A stretch of 64,000 bases of DNA. Origin: Psychroserpens sp041224425. Its GTDB lineage: Bacteria > Bacteroidota > Bacteroidia > Flavobacteriales > Flavobacteriaceae. Every line of letters begins with the position of its first letter. The first letter of the stretch is position 1. A program made the translations under genes and the position numbers. Shown here piece after piece: positions 35,265 through 45,500 of the stretch. The notes under the pieces are model-generated. The model made no database searches. It worked only from the letters and a program-made list of their open reading frames with translations, and was not told the origin of the DNA. The stretch is from contig NZ_JBGFGL010000068.1 in assembly GCF_041224425.1 (NCBI RefSeq), positions 1 through 64,000 of the forward strand, written 5' to 3'.

Positions 35265-36431
35265 ATGTCAAAAAAGAAGTTAGGCTTAAATACCATTTGC
35301 ACACATATCGGAGAAATAGAAGACCAACAGTTTAAAGGTGCTATTTCACCTATTTATCTTTCTACCTCGTATGCTTATGATGATGTTGAGGTAAAGCGCT
35401 ATCCACGATACTTTAATACTCCTAATCAAGAACATTTGGCTAAAAAAATTGCCGCCTTGGAACACGCTGAAGATGCCTTGATATTTAGTAGTGGCATGGC
35501 TGCCATCAGTCACATGTTTTTGGCATTTTTAAAGAAAGGCGATCACATTGTGGTTCAGAATACCTTATATGGTGGAACGCGAAATTTTATCAAATCTGAA
35601 TTCCCTAAATATGGTATTGAGTTTACCTTTACCGATGGTTATCAACCTTCAGATTTTGAAAAGGCTCTGCAGAACAATACAAAACTAATTCATTTAGAAT
35701 CACCTTCAAATCCGTTATTGACCATTACTGACATTAAAGCTATAGCTGATTTAGCTAAGTCTAGACAAATCATCACAACAATTGATAACACGTTTGCAAG
35801 TCCGATCAATCAAAATCCAATCGATTTAGGAATTGATCTTGTGATGCATTCGGCTACTAAATATTTAGGAGGTCATAGCGATATTTTGGCAGGTGCTGTT
35901 GCAGGTGGTAAAGACCATATTGAAGCCATCTGGAATGTTGGAATTAATCTAGGTGGAAGCTTAAGTGATTTTACCGTTTGGATGCTCGAACGTAGTATGA
36001 AGACTTTAGCATTGAGAGTTAAGGCTCAAAACAAAAACGCCAAAAAAATAGCTGCGTTTTTAGAAAACAACAAAGCCATTTCAAAGGTGTATTATCCTGG
36101 ACTTAAATCACATCCTGAATACAAACTTGCCAAAGGTCAGATGCACGATTTTGGAGCGATGCTATCTTTTGAATTAGAGGAAGGTATTGATGTTATGGCA
36201 TTTCAAAACCAATTGAAATTGATAAAACCATCTATGAGTTTGGCTGGTGTTGAAAGTACGATGTTATTACCTGCAAAAACCTCTCATGCGTTGTTGACTG
36301 AAGAAGAACGCAAAGAAGTAGGTATTAGTGATCGATTGATTCGATTTTCGGTAGGTATTGAAGATGTTTCCGATTTAAAACGAGATATCAAACAAGCTTT
36401 GAAACACTCTAAAGCAACTACACTTGCATAA
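35265..36431 (+). CDS. Trans-sulfuration family PLP enzyme (cystathionine gamma-synthase/lyase type)
   Basis: A 388-residue Cys/Met-metabolism PLP enzyme. The cofactor lysine lies in LVMHSATKYLGGHSDILAG (about residue 203), and the N-terminal LNTICTHIGEIEDQQFKGAISPIYLSTSY contains the family pattern. Members catalyse cystathionine synthesis or cleavage, homocysteine synthesis or methionine gamma-elimination; the reaction cannot be assigned by eye. The gene ends inside the start of rlmF (8-bp overlap). A TAATTTTA element at 35236-35243 is a possible -7 box. Confidence 0.9.
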   Translation: MSKKKLGLNTICTHIGEIEDQQFKGAISPIYLSTSYAYDDVEVKRYPRYFNTPNQEHLAKKIAALEHAEDALIFSSGMAAISHMFLAFLKKGDHIVVQNTLYGGTRNFIKSEFPKYGIEFTFTDGYQPSDFEKALQNNTKLIHLESPSNPLLTITDIKAIADLAKSRQIITTIDNTFASPINQNPIDLGIDLVMHSATKYLGGHSDILAGAVAGGKDHIEAIWNVGINLGGSLSDFTVWMLERSMKTLALRVKAQNKNAKKIAAFLENNKAISKVYYPGLKSHPEYKLAKGQMHDFGAMLSFELEEGIDVMAFQNQLKLIKPSMSLAGVESTMLLPAKTSHALLTEEERKEVGISDRLIRFSVGIEDVSDLKRDIKQALKHSKATTLA

Positions 36432-37311
36432 AAACAATAGACATTCAAAGAAGTATGATTTCAAGTCGCTAATAGACTCATATCCTCAATTGGAATCATT
36501 TGTGTTTACTAATAAGTATGGTGGTGAAACGCTTGATTTTGCTGATCCAAAAGCAGTTAAAGCTCTAAATACGGCTTTGTTGAAGCAGTATCACAATGTT
36601 GAATATTGGGAGTTTCCAGACCAAAATTTATGTCCGCCAATTCCAGGACGCTTGGAGTACATCTTGTTGTTAAATGATCTATTGAAGTCAAGTGGATTAG
36701 AAAAAGAAATCAAGGTTTTGGATATTGGAACAGGTGCTACTTGTATTTATCCGCTTCTTGGATATTCAGAATTTGGTTGGACTTTTTTAGCTTCCGAAGT
36801 TGACAAAAAAGCTTTGGCTAATGCCAATCAGATTATTCAAAAAAATGGATTGGAAGCCTATATTGAATTGCGATTGCAAAGCAAAAATGATGCAATATTG
36901 GAAGGAGTTCTATTGCCAAATGAACGACTAACGGCAACCATGTGTAATCCGCCATTTTTCAAAAATGAAAAGGAAGCCATTGAAAGTAACCAACAAAAAC
37001 TCAAAGGACTAGGTAAGGAGGCAAAAACAATCCAACGAAATTTTAGTGGTACGTCCAGCGAATTATGGTATCCTGGTGGTGAAAAGGCTTTTTTGCACAA
37101 TTATTTGTTCCAAAGTTCAAAACTAAAAGAGCATTTTTTTTGGTATACCAGTTTGGTGTCAAAAAAAGAACATATAAAGTCTATGAAAATTTCTCTTGAA
37201 AAACTTAATGCGACTGAATTTAAAGTTATTGAGTTCTCTTTAGGACATAAAAAAAGTAGGGTTGTAGCATGGTCTTTCTTATCAAAAGAGGAACAAAAAC
37301 AATGGCAATAG
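36424..37311 (+). CDS. rlmF: 23S rRNA (adenine-1618-N6)-methyltransferase RlmF
   Basis: A 295-residue SAM-dependent methyltransferase that modifies A1618 of 23S rRNA. Visible are the NRHSKKYDF entry motif, the SAM-binding LDIGTGATCIYPLLG and the catalytic MCNPPFF (NPPF) motif. It starts with TTG overlapping the end of the upstream gene by 8 bp; the same frame hits a stop at 36400 with no ATG or GTG before the conserved NRH motif, which decides the start. Its stop is 2 bp from the convergent DUF2490 gene. Confidence 0.93.
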   Translation: MHKNNRHSKKYDFKSLIDSYPQLESFVFTNKYGGETLDFADPKAVKALNTALLKQYHNVEYWEFPDQNLCPPIPGRLEYILLLNDLLKSSGLEKEIKVLDIGTGATCIYPLLGYSEFGWTFLASEVDKKALANANQIIQKNGLEAYIELRLQSKNDAILEGVLLPNERLTATMCNPPFFKNEKEAIESNQQKLKGLGKEAKTIQRNFSGTSSELWYPGGEKAFLHNYLFQSSKLKEHFFWYTSLVSKKEHIKSMKISLEKLNATEFKVIEFSLGHKKSRVVAWSFLSKEEQKQWQ

Positions 37312-37313
37312 GC

Positions 37314-37982
37314 TTATTTTTTTCTCAGGTCTGTTGTAATATGCATTCCCACTTGTAATCGGTTAAGGTTTAAGTTGTTTATATGTTGTCTTAAATAGCC
37401 TAGGTTGATTTTTACATGCTTATCAATTTGGATATCTAGTGCACCATAAATTCTATTTTCCCTAAAAGGATCTCCTTCAAGATTAACAAAGAACTCATTG
37501 CTAACTAAAAATGAAAATCGTGAATTTATGGGAATACTAGAACCCAAGCGATATCGTATTCTGTTTTGAAGTGTGTTTTCATGATCATGTAGAAAGCGAT
37601 GTTCAAGTCTCAGTCTATGATTCAAAGCGATTCCGTAGAGCTTGTGTTTCCTGTAGATTTGTTCCCAAAAACGATGTTCAATGGTGTTTTTTACATCTGA
37701 AAATTCGATACTTCTGTCAATATCCAAGTAACCGTAATTAAAAGTGGCAAATGTTTGACTACCTATATGATAATTGAACCCTGTATAAAACAGGTTCAAA
37801 TTGTAATTGGTACTTGGCTCGTAATACCTGAATTGTACACCAGAATTGATACTGAATTTTTCTGATAGTTGATGTTTCCCATTGTACATAAACCATGTCC
37901 CTAATTTGTCTTCAGGATTGGTTTGTGGACATACGACATTAGAAACGAAATAAAACACTAGGATCAACCAATAGCGTTTCAT
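37314..37982 (-). CDS. DUF2490 outer-membrane beta-barrel protein
   Basis: A 222-residue protein with a signal peptide (MKRYWLILVFYFVSNVVCPQ) and a repeated amphipathic beta-strand pattern typical of DUF2490, with GTWFMYNGKHQLSEKFSI, IEHRFWEQIY and HRLRLEHRF. It is predicted to form a small outer-membrane barrel; function unknown. The frame extends to 38036, but the Met at 37982 opens the signal peptide. It lies downstream of pckA, beyond the pckA terminator. Confidence 0.85.
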   Translation of the reverse strand: MKRYWLILVFYFVSNVVCPQTNPEDKLGTWFMYNGKHQLSEKFSINSGVQFRYYEPSTNYNLNLFYTGFNYHIGSQTFATFNYGYLDIDRSIEFSDVKNTIEHRFWEQIYRKHKLYGIALNHRLRLEHRFLHDHENTLQNRIRYRLGSSIPINSRFSFLVSNEFFVNLEGDPFRENRIYGALDIQIDKHVKINLGYLRQHINNLNLNRLQVGMHITTDLRKK

Positions 37983-38004
37983 AAAGTGAAGTTTTAAGTG
38001 TTCA

Positions 38005-38077
38005 TAAAAAAATGAGGCTGGCAATTTTAAAGTCATGAATGTACCTCTACTATTAGATGCCTAGCCAACCTCATTTT
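38005..38077 (-). terminator. pckA terminator with a long loop
   Basis: AAAATGAGGCTGGC (38009-38022) pairs with GCCAACCTCATTTT (38064-38077), 14 bp with one mismatch that would be G-U in one strand's RNA. The loop is about 41 nt, and a T-run follows on the minus strand. It lies between pckA and the DUF2490 gene. Confidence 0.7.
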
Positions 38078-38087
38078 CATTAATTAA

Positions 38088-39725
38088 TTATACGTGATCG
38101 TTTAAATGATGGTGCTCATCAATTAGTGGACCACCTTCAATGATTTGTTGTGAAGCTTGATTCACAAACTTTTCAAAGTTCAAGTGGAATGAATGTGCTA
38201 ACTGAATAGCTTTACTAACATAAGCACCTTTTTGCAACCAAGTATTCATTGGATCCAATAATTCAGTTGGAACACCGTCACATTCCTTAGGCATGAACAA
38301 TCCGAAAATTGGATGTTGTTCAAACTCGATATTGTCAAGTTTTCCTTCAAGTATTGAAGTAATCATCGCTCTAGTGTATTTTAATTTAATACGAGAACCA
38401 ACACCATAAGGTCCACCGCTCCAGCCAGTGTTAATTAACCAAACATTGACACCAGCATCTTGCATTTTTTTGCTCAGCATTTCAGCATAAACCGTTGGAT
38501 GCAATGGCATGAACGGTTCTCCAAAACAGGCTGAGAACGATGGTACAGGTTCTGTGATTCCTGCTTCGGTTCCTGCCACTTTTGCGGTATAGCCTGAAAT
38601 GAAATGATAGGCTGCTTGTCCAGGGGTTAGTTTAGAAACTGGCGGCAACACACCAAAGGCGTCACAGGTGAGGAAGAAAATGTTCTTCGGATTGCTGGCA
38701 TACGATGGCTGTTGGATATTGTCAATATGGTAAATCGGATAACTTACGCGTGTGTTCTGTGTAATACTGCTATCCATATAATCAACCTCGCCATTGTCTT
38801 TGAAAATGACATTCTCTAAAATTGCACCTGGTTTGATGGCTCTATAGATATCTGGTTCTTTTTCTTCAGTTAGGTCGATTACCTTGGCATAACAACCACC
38901 TTCGAAGTTGAAGATACTATTCTCTGCTGTCCAACCATGTTCATCGTCACCGATCAGTTTTCGGTTAGGATCTGCTGACAAAGTTGTTTTTCCGGTTCCA
39001 GACAAACCAAAGAAAATAGCTGTGTCACCATCTTCTCCAACATTGGCAGAACAGTGCATTGGCAATACGTTTTTGTCCACAGGAAGGATCATGTTCAAGG
39101 CAGAGAAAATACCTTTCTTCATCTCTCCTGTATAAGCTGAACCACCAACTAGGGCAATTTTCTTAGTGAAGTTCAAAATAGAGAAGTTACCCTGTCTTAA
39201 GCCATATTTATTAGGTTCTTTGCATTCATAACCTGGAGCACAAAGTACAAGCCATTCTTCCTCAAAGTTTTCAAGTTCTTTTTCTGAAGGTCGTAAGAAC
39301 ATATTAAAGATAAACATATTAGACCAAGGATATTCTGTGATGGTTCTAACATTCATTTTATATTTTGGGTCTGCACAAACATAACCATCTCGAACATAGA
39401 TTTCCTTTCCGCTGAGGTACTTTTCGATTTCAGATTGTAGATAATCAAAATTCTCAGGAGCGATTGGTTTGTTCGTTTTTCCCCACCAAACACGATCAGA
39501 TGTATAGTCGTCTTTCACCAAGAAACGGTCTTGAGGAGATCGTCCTGTGAACTTCCCTGTATTGATGGCAAGTGTCCCGTTGGCAGTTTCTTTTCCCATG
39601 CCTTTTTCCAAGGTGATTTCCTGAAGTTTTTCAGGAGATAGTTGGTAATGGACTTTAGCGTCCTTAATTCCATATTTGGTAAGATCTGTTGTTTTCATAA
39701 TTGGTTGTTTTAAAAGTGTTTCCAT
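38088..39725 (-). CDS. pckA: Phosphoenolpyruvate carboxykinase (ATP)
   Basis: A 545-residue (or 536 if the second Met at 39698 is used) gluconeogenic enzyme that converts oxaloacetate and ATP to PEP, CO2 and ADP. Motifs: GRSPQDRFLV, MHCSANVGEDGDTAIFFGLS with GLSGTGKTTLSADPNR (P-loop), LIGDDEHGW and FEGGCYAKVIDL. It starts 11 bp after the stop of the SLC13-like permease gene, so the two are probably co-transcribed, linking dicarboxylate uptake with PEP formation. Confidence 0.96.
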   Translation of the reverse strand: METLLKQPIMKTTDLTKYGIKDAKVHYQLSPEKLQEITLEKGMGKETANGTLAINTGKFTGRSPQDRFLVKDDYTSDRVWWGKTNKPIAPENFDYLQSEIEKYLSGKEIYVRDGYVCADPKYKMNVRTITEYPWSNMFIFNMFLRPSEKELENFEEEWLVLCAPGYECKEPNKYGLRQGNFSILNFTKKIALVGGSAYTGEMKKGIFSALNMILPVDKNVLPMHCSANVGEDGDTAIFFGLSGTGKTTLSADPNRKLIGDDEHGWTAENSIFNFEGGCYAKVIDLTEEKEPDIYRAIKPGAILENVIFKDNGEVDYMDSSITQNTRVSYPIYHIDNIQQPSYASNPKNIFFLTCDAFGVLPPVSKLTPGQAAYHFISGYTAKVAGTEAGITEPVPSFSACFGEPFMPLHPTVYAEMLSKKMQDAGVNVWLINTGWSGGPYGVGSRIKLKYTRAMITSILEGKLDNIEFEQHPIFGLFMPKECDGVPTELLDPMNTWLQKGAYVSKAIQLAHSFHLNFEKFVNQASQQIIEGGPLIDEHHHLNDHV

Positions 39726-39736
39726 GATTTAATGTG

Positions 39737-41575
39737 TTAAAAAGGCCATATCACTGGCACTAGAATTAATGTCGTAATTAGAAATAATATCAATAAAGGG
39801 AATCCAACCCTGAAATAGTCCGCAAACTTGTAACCTCCTGCAGTCATTACCATGGCATTGGTTGTGGTGCCTACAGGAGTTAGAAAAGCTGTTGAAGCAC
39901 TAATGGCTACAGCAATCATAAAAGGTGCAGCTGAGACATTTAAAGCACTTGCAGAAAGGATAACGATTGGAGCCATTAGAACTGCTGTAGCTGAATTATT
40001 GATGACTTGGCTAAATGTTGTGGTCAATAGAAAGACACCTCCAAGCAAAACAAGAGGATTTAAACTTCCTAAAGAGTTGACCAAACCATTGGCAATCATT
40101 TCTGCGGTTCCTGTTTTTTGCAATGCGATTCCCATAGGAATCATGGCAGCAATCATCACTACACTGATCCAACTAATACCTTTATAAGCTTTGGCAATTG
40201 GTACGCAACCAGAAATCAATACAATGCCAGCAGAAATTAAAGCGGCAATAGCTCCAGGAACCACTTTAAATACCAGTAAGACAATCATTAAAATCAATGC
40301 AAACAAAGCGACATATGATTTGTAATTGAGATTGGTGATGGTTTTAGACATACCTTCTGGACTGCCAATAATAACGAGGTTTTCGTGGTGCTCTTTAAGT
40401 TGTTCTATATCACTCCAAATACCTCGAATCAAGAAGGCATCACCCGCTTTTACAACAATTTCCCGTTCTAAAAAAGGCACATTGTTTCTTGAAGCTGCCA
40501 TAAGTTGCACTCCAAAACGTTTAAAAAAGTTCCCTAAACGAATTTTTCTTCCGACGAGAACAGACTTAGGTGTGACAATAATCTCAGCCATACCCACTTC
40601 TTGATTGACCAAGTTGTTTTTTAGCTCATCAGCAATAGGTTCCAACGGAAGAAGTCCTAATCGGAATTTTATCATCAAGGTATTAATGGCTTCAGTATCA
40701 CCTTTTACAGTGAGTATGTCGTGATACATGAATTCAGTTGAATTTGTTGGAAATTCAATAAACGCTTCATTGCCTTTAAATACATTTGGATGTCTTCGTT
40801 TGATTCGTATAATAGACACATGGTATTCGTTTTCGAAATTCCAATCGCCAATTTTCGTATTCAATAAAGGAGATACAGAACGTACTCTCAAACGGTAATA
40901 ATCATCATCTACCTTATAGGCTTCAATCCATTTGTGGAACGTTGTACTGATATCGACCGGCTTATTGTTGGTTTTGTTGCTAGGCAGTAATTTATAACCA
41001 ATAAACCTGAAATAGAGGAGTGCTATCAATAACAAAGGCAATCCGATAAGCGCAAATTCAAAAAATGAAAACCCCTCGAGTCCACTTTCCAGCATGGTAT
41101 TGTTCACAATGATATTTGGAGGTGTTCCGGTTAGTGTTAATAATCCACCAGTATTAGAGCCAAAGGCGACTGGCATTAAAAGTTTAGAAGGTAAGGTTCC
41201 GATATTCCATGCTGAAGCAATGGTAACAGGCATCAATGTTGCAATGGTTCCTGTATTGCTTACGACACCTGATAGCAATCCAGAGCCTAAAGTGGTAATC
41301 ATGAGTAGTCGAGTAGAACTTTTTCCAGCAAGTTTCATGAATTTTTCGCCTGCAATGGCAGTCCATCCTGTTTGTGATAAGCCTTCACCTATAATAAAAA
41401 GTGCCGCAATCATAATGACTGTCGGATTGCTAAATCCACTTAAGGTTTCATTCAGATCTAAGATTCCGAATAAAAACAAGCTAATCATAGAAAGTAAGGC
41501 TACAATATCTGGAGTGAATTTTCCCCAGATGAACAATCCGATGGTAACGGTCAATATGGCAAGCATTAAATACAT
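39737..41575 (-). CDS. SLC13/ArsB-like permease with two RCK (TrkA-C) domains
   Basis: A 612-residue transporter. The N-terminal half has about five helices with VVSNTGTIATLMPVTIASAW and GSNTGGLLTLTGTPPNIIVN (the SNT-type substrate loop). Two TrkA-C-like cytoplasmic domains occupy about 205-395 (VSPLLNTKIGDWNFENEYHV and GRKIRLGNFFKRFGVQLMAA). A second membrane half has the mirrored VINNSATAVLMAP and SASTAFLTPVGTTTNAMV. The family moves sulfate or dicarboxylates with Na+. Its position before pckA favours a dicarboxylate substrate. Confidence 0.88.
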   Translation of the reverse strand: MYLMLAILTVTIGLFIWGKFTPDIVALLSMISLFLFGILDLNETLSGFSNPTVIMIAALFIIGEGLSQTGWTAIAGEKFMKLAGKSSTRLLMITTLGSGLLSGVVSNTGTIATLMPVTIASAWNIGTLPSKLLMPVAFGSNTGGLLTLTGTPPNIIVNNTMLESGLEGFSFFEFALIGLPLLLIALLYFRFIGYKLLPSNKTNNKPVDISTTFHKWIEAYKVDDDYYRLRVRSVSPLLNTKIGDWNFENEYHVSIIRIKRRHPNVFKGNEAFIEFPTNSTEFMYHDILTVKGDTEAINTLMIKFRLGLLPLEPIADELKNNLVNQEVGMAEIIVTPKSVLVGRKIRLGNFFKRFGVQLMAASRNNVPFLEREIVVKAGDAFLIRGIWSDIEQLKEHHENLVIIGSPEGMSKTITNLNYKSYVALFALILMIVLLVFKVVPGAIAALISAGIVLISGCVPIAKAYKGISWISVVMIAAMIPMGIALQKTGTAEMIANGLVNSLGSLNPLVLLGGVFLLTTTFSQVINNSATAVLMAPIVILSASALNVSAAPFMIAVAISASTAFLTPVGTTTNAMVMTAGGYKFADYFRVGFPLLILFLITTLILVPVIWPF

Positions 41576-41747
41576 AGTGTAGCACTTAAATTCAATACTT
41601 TAAAGTTATGTTTTGTATGCTGAAATTAATATGATATATGTCATGGAAATAGAGTGGGACTGACTTTTACGGTTTTCACTTTTTTCAGATTGTTTTATTG
41701 AAAATAATATTTACGAAAACGAATGCGTAGTATTGAGTTATAAATAT

Positions 41748-41755
41748 TAGCTTTG
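41748..41755 (+). promoter_or_regulatory. -7 element for bshB1
   Basis: TAGCTTTG, a perfect TAnnTTTG match, about 107 bp upstream of bshB1. The rest of the 280-bp spacer (41583-41862) shows no gene. Confidence 0.45.
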
Positions 41756-41862
41756 TTTTATCGTAAAATTTTGAGTTTTCTTGAGTATGATTTATAGGAT
41801 TTTGTAATTTATTCAGAACTAAAACGTCAGATTTTTACTTAGTAGATTAAATTTTTGATAAG

Positions 41863-42579
41863 ATGAAACTAGATATATTGGCTTTTGGAGCGCATCCAGA
41901 TGATGTGGAATTGGGTTGTGGTGGACTTATAGCAAAGGAAGTTGCAAATGGTAAGAAAGTTGGTGTGGTCGATTTAACGCGAGGAGAGCTTGGTACTCGA
42001 GGTACAATTGAAACCAGAGCGCAAGAATCAAGTGCTTCTGCTGAAATTTTAGGACTTTCCATAAGAGAAAATTTAGGCTTTGCTGATGGCTTTTTTGTGA
42101 ATGATAAAGACCATCAGTTAGAAGTTATCAAAGTCATTCGTAAGTATCAACCAGATATTGTATTATGCAACGCTATTGAAGATCGGCATATTGATCATGC
42201 ACGAGGCAGTAATTTGGTAAGCGATGCCTGTTTTTTAAGTGGCTTGATAAAAATAGAAACCGAAGTTGATGGGCAAAAGCAGGAGCAGTGGCGACCAAAA
42301 CAAGTCTATCATTATATCCAATGGAAAAACATCGAACCAGATGTTGTGATTGATATCTCTGGCTTTATAGATAAGAAAATGGACGCTGTATTAGCGTATA
42401 AGACGCAATTTTACGATCCTGATAGTCAAGAACCACAAACGCCAATCTCAAGCAAAAATTTTACTGATAGTGTCAAATACAGAGCCAGAGACTTAGGTCG
42501 ACTGATAGGCACTGAATATGCTGAAGGTTTTACAGCTGAACGTCATGTAGCTGTTGATAGTGTATTCGACTTGATATAA
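41863..42579 (+). CDS. bshB1: Bacillithiol biosynthesis deacetylase BshB1
   Basis: A 238-residue zinc-dependent LmbE/PIG-L deacetylase. It removes acetate from GlcNAc-malate, the second step of bacillithiol synthesis. The metal motif AHPDDVELGCGG lies at residues 9-20, DLTRGELGTRGT follows, and the second metal-site region is EDRHIDHARGS. Bacillithiol is known in Bacteroidota. The stop codon is 4 bp from the convergent glycosidase gene. The other bsh genes are not in the window. Confidence 0.93.
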   Translation: MKLDILAFGAHPDDVELGCGGLIAKEVANGKKVGVVDLTRGELGTRGTIETRAQESSASAEILGLSIRENLGFADGFFVNDKDHQLEVIKVIRKYQPDIVLCNAIEDRHIDHARGSNLVSDACFLSGLIKIETEVDGQKQEQWRPKQVYHYIQWKNIEPDVVIDISGFIDKKMDAVLAYKTQFYDPDSQEPQTPISSKNFTDSVKYRARDLGRLIGTEYAEGFTAERHVAVDSVFDLI

Positions 42580-42583
42580 AATC

Positions 42584-45500
42584 TTACTTCAGAATTTTAA
42601 CCGTTTTGATGGTATTGAACTCATCTTTCAGTTGCAATAGGTATAACCCTTTTGAAAGATTTCCAACCTTGATGTTTTTGTTTTCTATGGCTCCTTTTTG
42701 AATCAATTTACCAGTAACATCATAGATTTCATAAGTTTTAAAATCAATCGTTGTATCTATTCTAATGATGTTTTCTATCGGGTTCGGATAAAGTTTGAAA
42801 GTATCTATGTCATGAGTTTCAACAGACAGTACACCTTCGTTCCACTCGTACCATAGATCATTGGTAACACCAACAAAATCTTCGGTTTGATTGACTCCAA
42901 CACCGCCTGAACCATTATTAAAAATGACATTAATACTAGTTAAACCAGTAAAGGTATATTTATACCATTCGGCATCATGCATTTCCATCGCAACTCCAGG
43001 CCAGACAGCATCTGCTAGTACACCATTCGGTTGTCCATTCCACCAATATACGTTTGGTGTAACAGCCCAACCTTGAGGAGGTTTGAAATACACTGTGAAG
43101 CTTTGGACGTCTTCAAACGTATAGGTTTCAGTTTTGATTGAAGACATATCACCATTTGTATTTTGGGCAAATGCCTTCAAGGTCGTAGTAGTCGTAAACT
43201 GAAGTGCCAATGGACTCGAGCCAGACAATGAACTTGTGGTTGGAGTGGAGCCATCAGTCGTGTAATAGATAATTGGATTAGGATCGGTTGAATCAATAGC
43301 CGTTAAAGTGACATCGACAGTTGACCCATTTGAAAAGGTGCCTCCAAGTGGATCAATGACCAAACAAGGTTCTGAAATATTTGGATTTGAAATCCAAGAC
43401 ATAGAATCCCATTCATAATAAGCATCTCCACTAGCACTTAAATCAGCCGTTTGATTACCTCCACCATCATTAAAGATAAGATTGGTAGATGACACATTAT
43501 TAAAAGTATAACTGTACCAACCATCACAAATTTCATTCATATCAACACCTGGCCATGAACCATCTCCCAAAACTCCTTCTGGTTGTGCATTCCACCAGTA
43601 TATCTTTGGTGTTGTTGTCCATGAAGTAGGAGGTTTAAAATACACTGTAAATCCATCTACTTCACCAATAAAATAGGTTTTGGTTACAACATCAGATTGG
43701 TTGCCATCCAAGTCTACAGCAAAGGCTTTAAAAGTGGTTGTTTCGGTAATGTTGATTGTCGTTGTAGAAACTGCTGAAGCAGAACCCAGAGTAGGTTCAG
43801 AACCATCTGTAGTATAATAAATCGTCGGATTCGGATCTGTTGAATCGTCTGCTGTAATGATTACATCGATTGGATTTTCGGAGTAATTATTTTCAGGCTG
43901 AAACGTAATGGTCGGATTCACGTCTAAATTTTCACCTACCCAAACATGTTGGATTTTAGATTTGGTAACATTCCCATTAGTATCGGTTATTTCCACATAA
44001 TAATCTACCAATACTTCTGAAAGTCCACTAATTTCAGCATGATACTGATTGGCAATATGATCTGGCAATACAAAAAAGTCAATTTCAGGATCGTTGGTAA
44101 TATTGGTTTTTGGAAATATTCTTTCGATCATCGCTAAAGTTTGCCAAGCACCAACTGAAGGTCCTCCAGCATAGGTTTCATTGTCATTATTATTCAACGG
44201 ATTGGTACCATCGTTATCCACTCTGTATTTTAATTCAGCAGACACAATACCATTCACATCATAAGCGAAAGTCCAAACTGTAAAATCGGCCGAATTCAAA
44301 TGTTGCTGGTAACCATAAGTAGGTCCGAAACCAATACTTCCTGGATTGTATGGATAACGTTGTGGAATAAACACTGAAGGAGGCGTTGTATCGATTCCTG
44401 CATTATTATCAATCACATTTTGGGCATAAGCAATGGCATTATTTCCAGCTATGGTTTGCTTAATTTCCATATCGATTGCTTTTCCATAATACATATAGCC
44501 ACTAGTGTAACCAGGTAACAGTGCGTGCCAAGCTAATTCAGCATCAGAAGAAGAGGCAGAAGGGTTCACAATATCTGAAATATCAGTACCACCTTCAAGG
44601 TCTTCAGCCATGACGACAAAGTTTTCAGCGGCCGTCAATACAGCCCAGTTTCTAGCATCTTCAGTCCAACCATTTGGATCAAACTCAAAATCCGAAGTAT
44701 ACATTGGCCATAACCAATTAATAAATTGCGGACTTCCCCAATCGTTTGCAGCATTGAACCAAGACCCATCCTCAACTTTTACCACATCATTATCGGGAAC
44801 CGGATGGTCATTCAAAAACTGTTGGATTGTTGTTGGTGAATACCCTTGATTAGCAGCAGCATTGGTAAAGTTTGGAACAGCTTGCTGGTAATAGCTTGCA
44901 CCTCCTCCCCAAGCATTATCACCATCATGAGCCAATAGTACAAGAGATGGCTGACTTGGGTTATCATAAGGAGCAATGTTGTTGTCAATATCAGCAGTAC
45001 TTTGTTCAGAAAAACCATCACGATAGCTTAAGAGATCTGCCATGGGCACCACAGTGATTTTATATTCCTGACCTGTTTCTGGATTAACATATTTTGCTTT
45101 GTGCGCTTGGTAGCTGTAAGGTGCAGCAAATGTTCCGCCACGACCATCAATTTGTCCGCTCCACCAGTTATTACCATTTGTAACAACTTTATCTGCTTGA
45201 TTTGGTGGATTCGTATTGACACCTGATGTTCCGAAGTTTATGGGATAATCATTTAAGGTTCTCGCCAAATGACTGTTGGCAATCACAGACCATTCCAGAC
45301 CTTCTTCAACCAACACTTGAATAATACGTTCAGAAAAAGAACATTCGGCAGGCCAATAGCCAGGTGAGACAGTTCCGTTGAAATAGTCTTGAACAATATG
45401 TTTATGGCCTTGGATTTCCTTTCTTAAAACACGATCACTTACTAAAGGAGAAAGTGAATGATGCCATGTAAAACTTGTGACATCCATACGTGGAAATCCG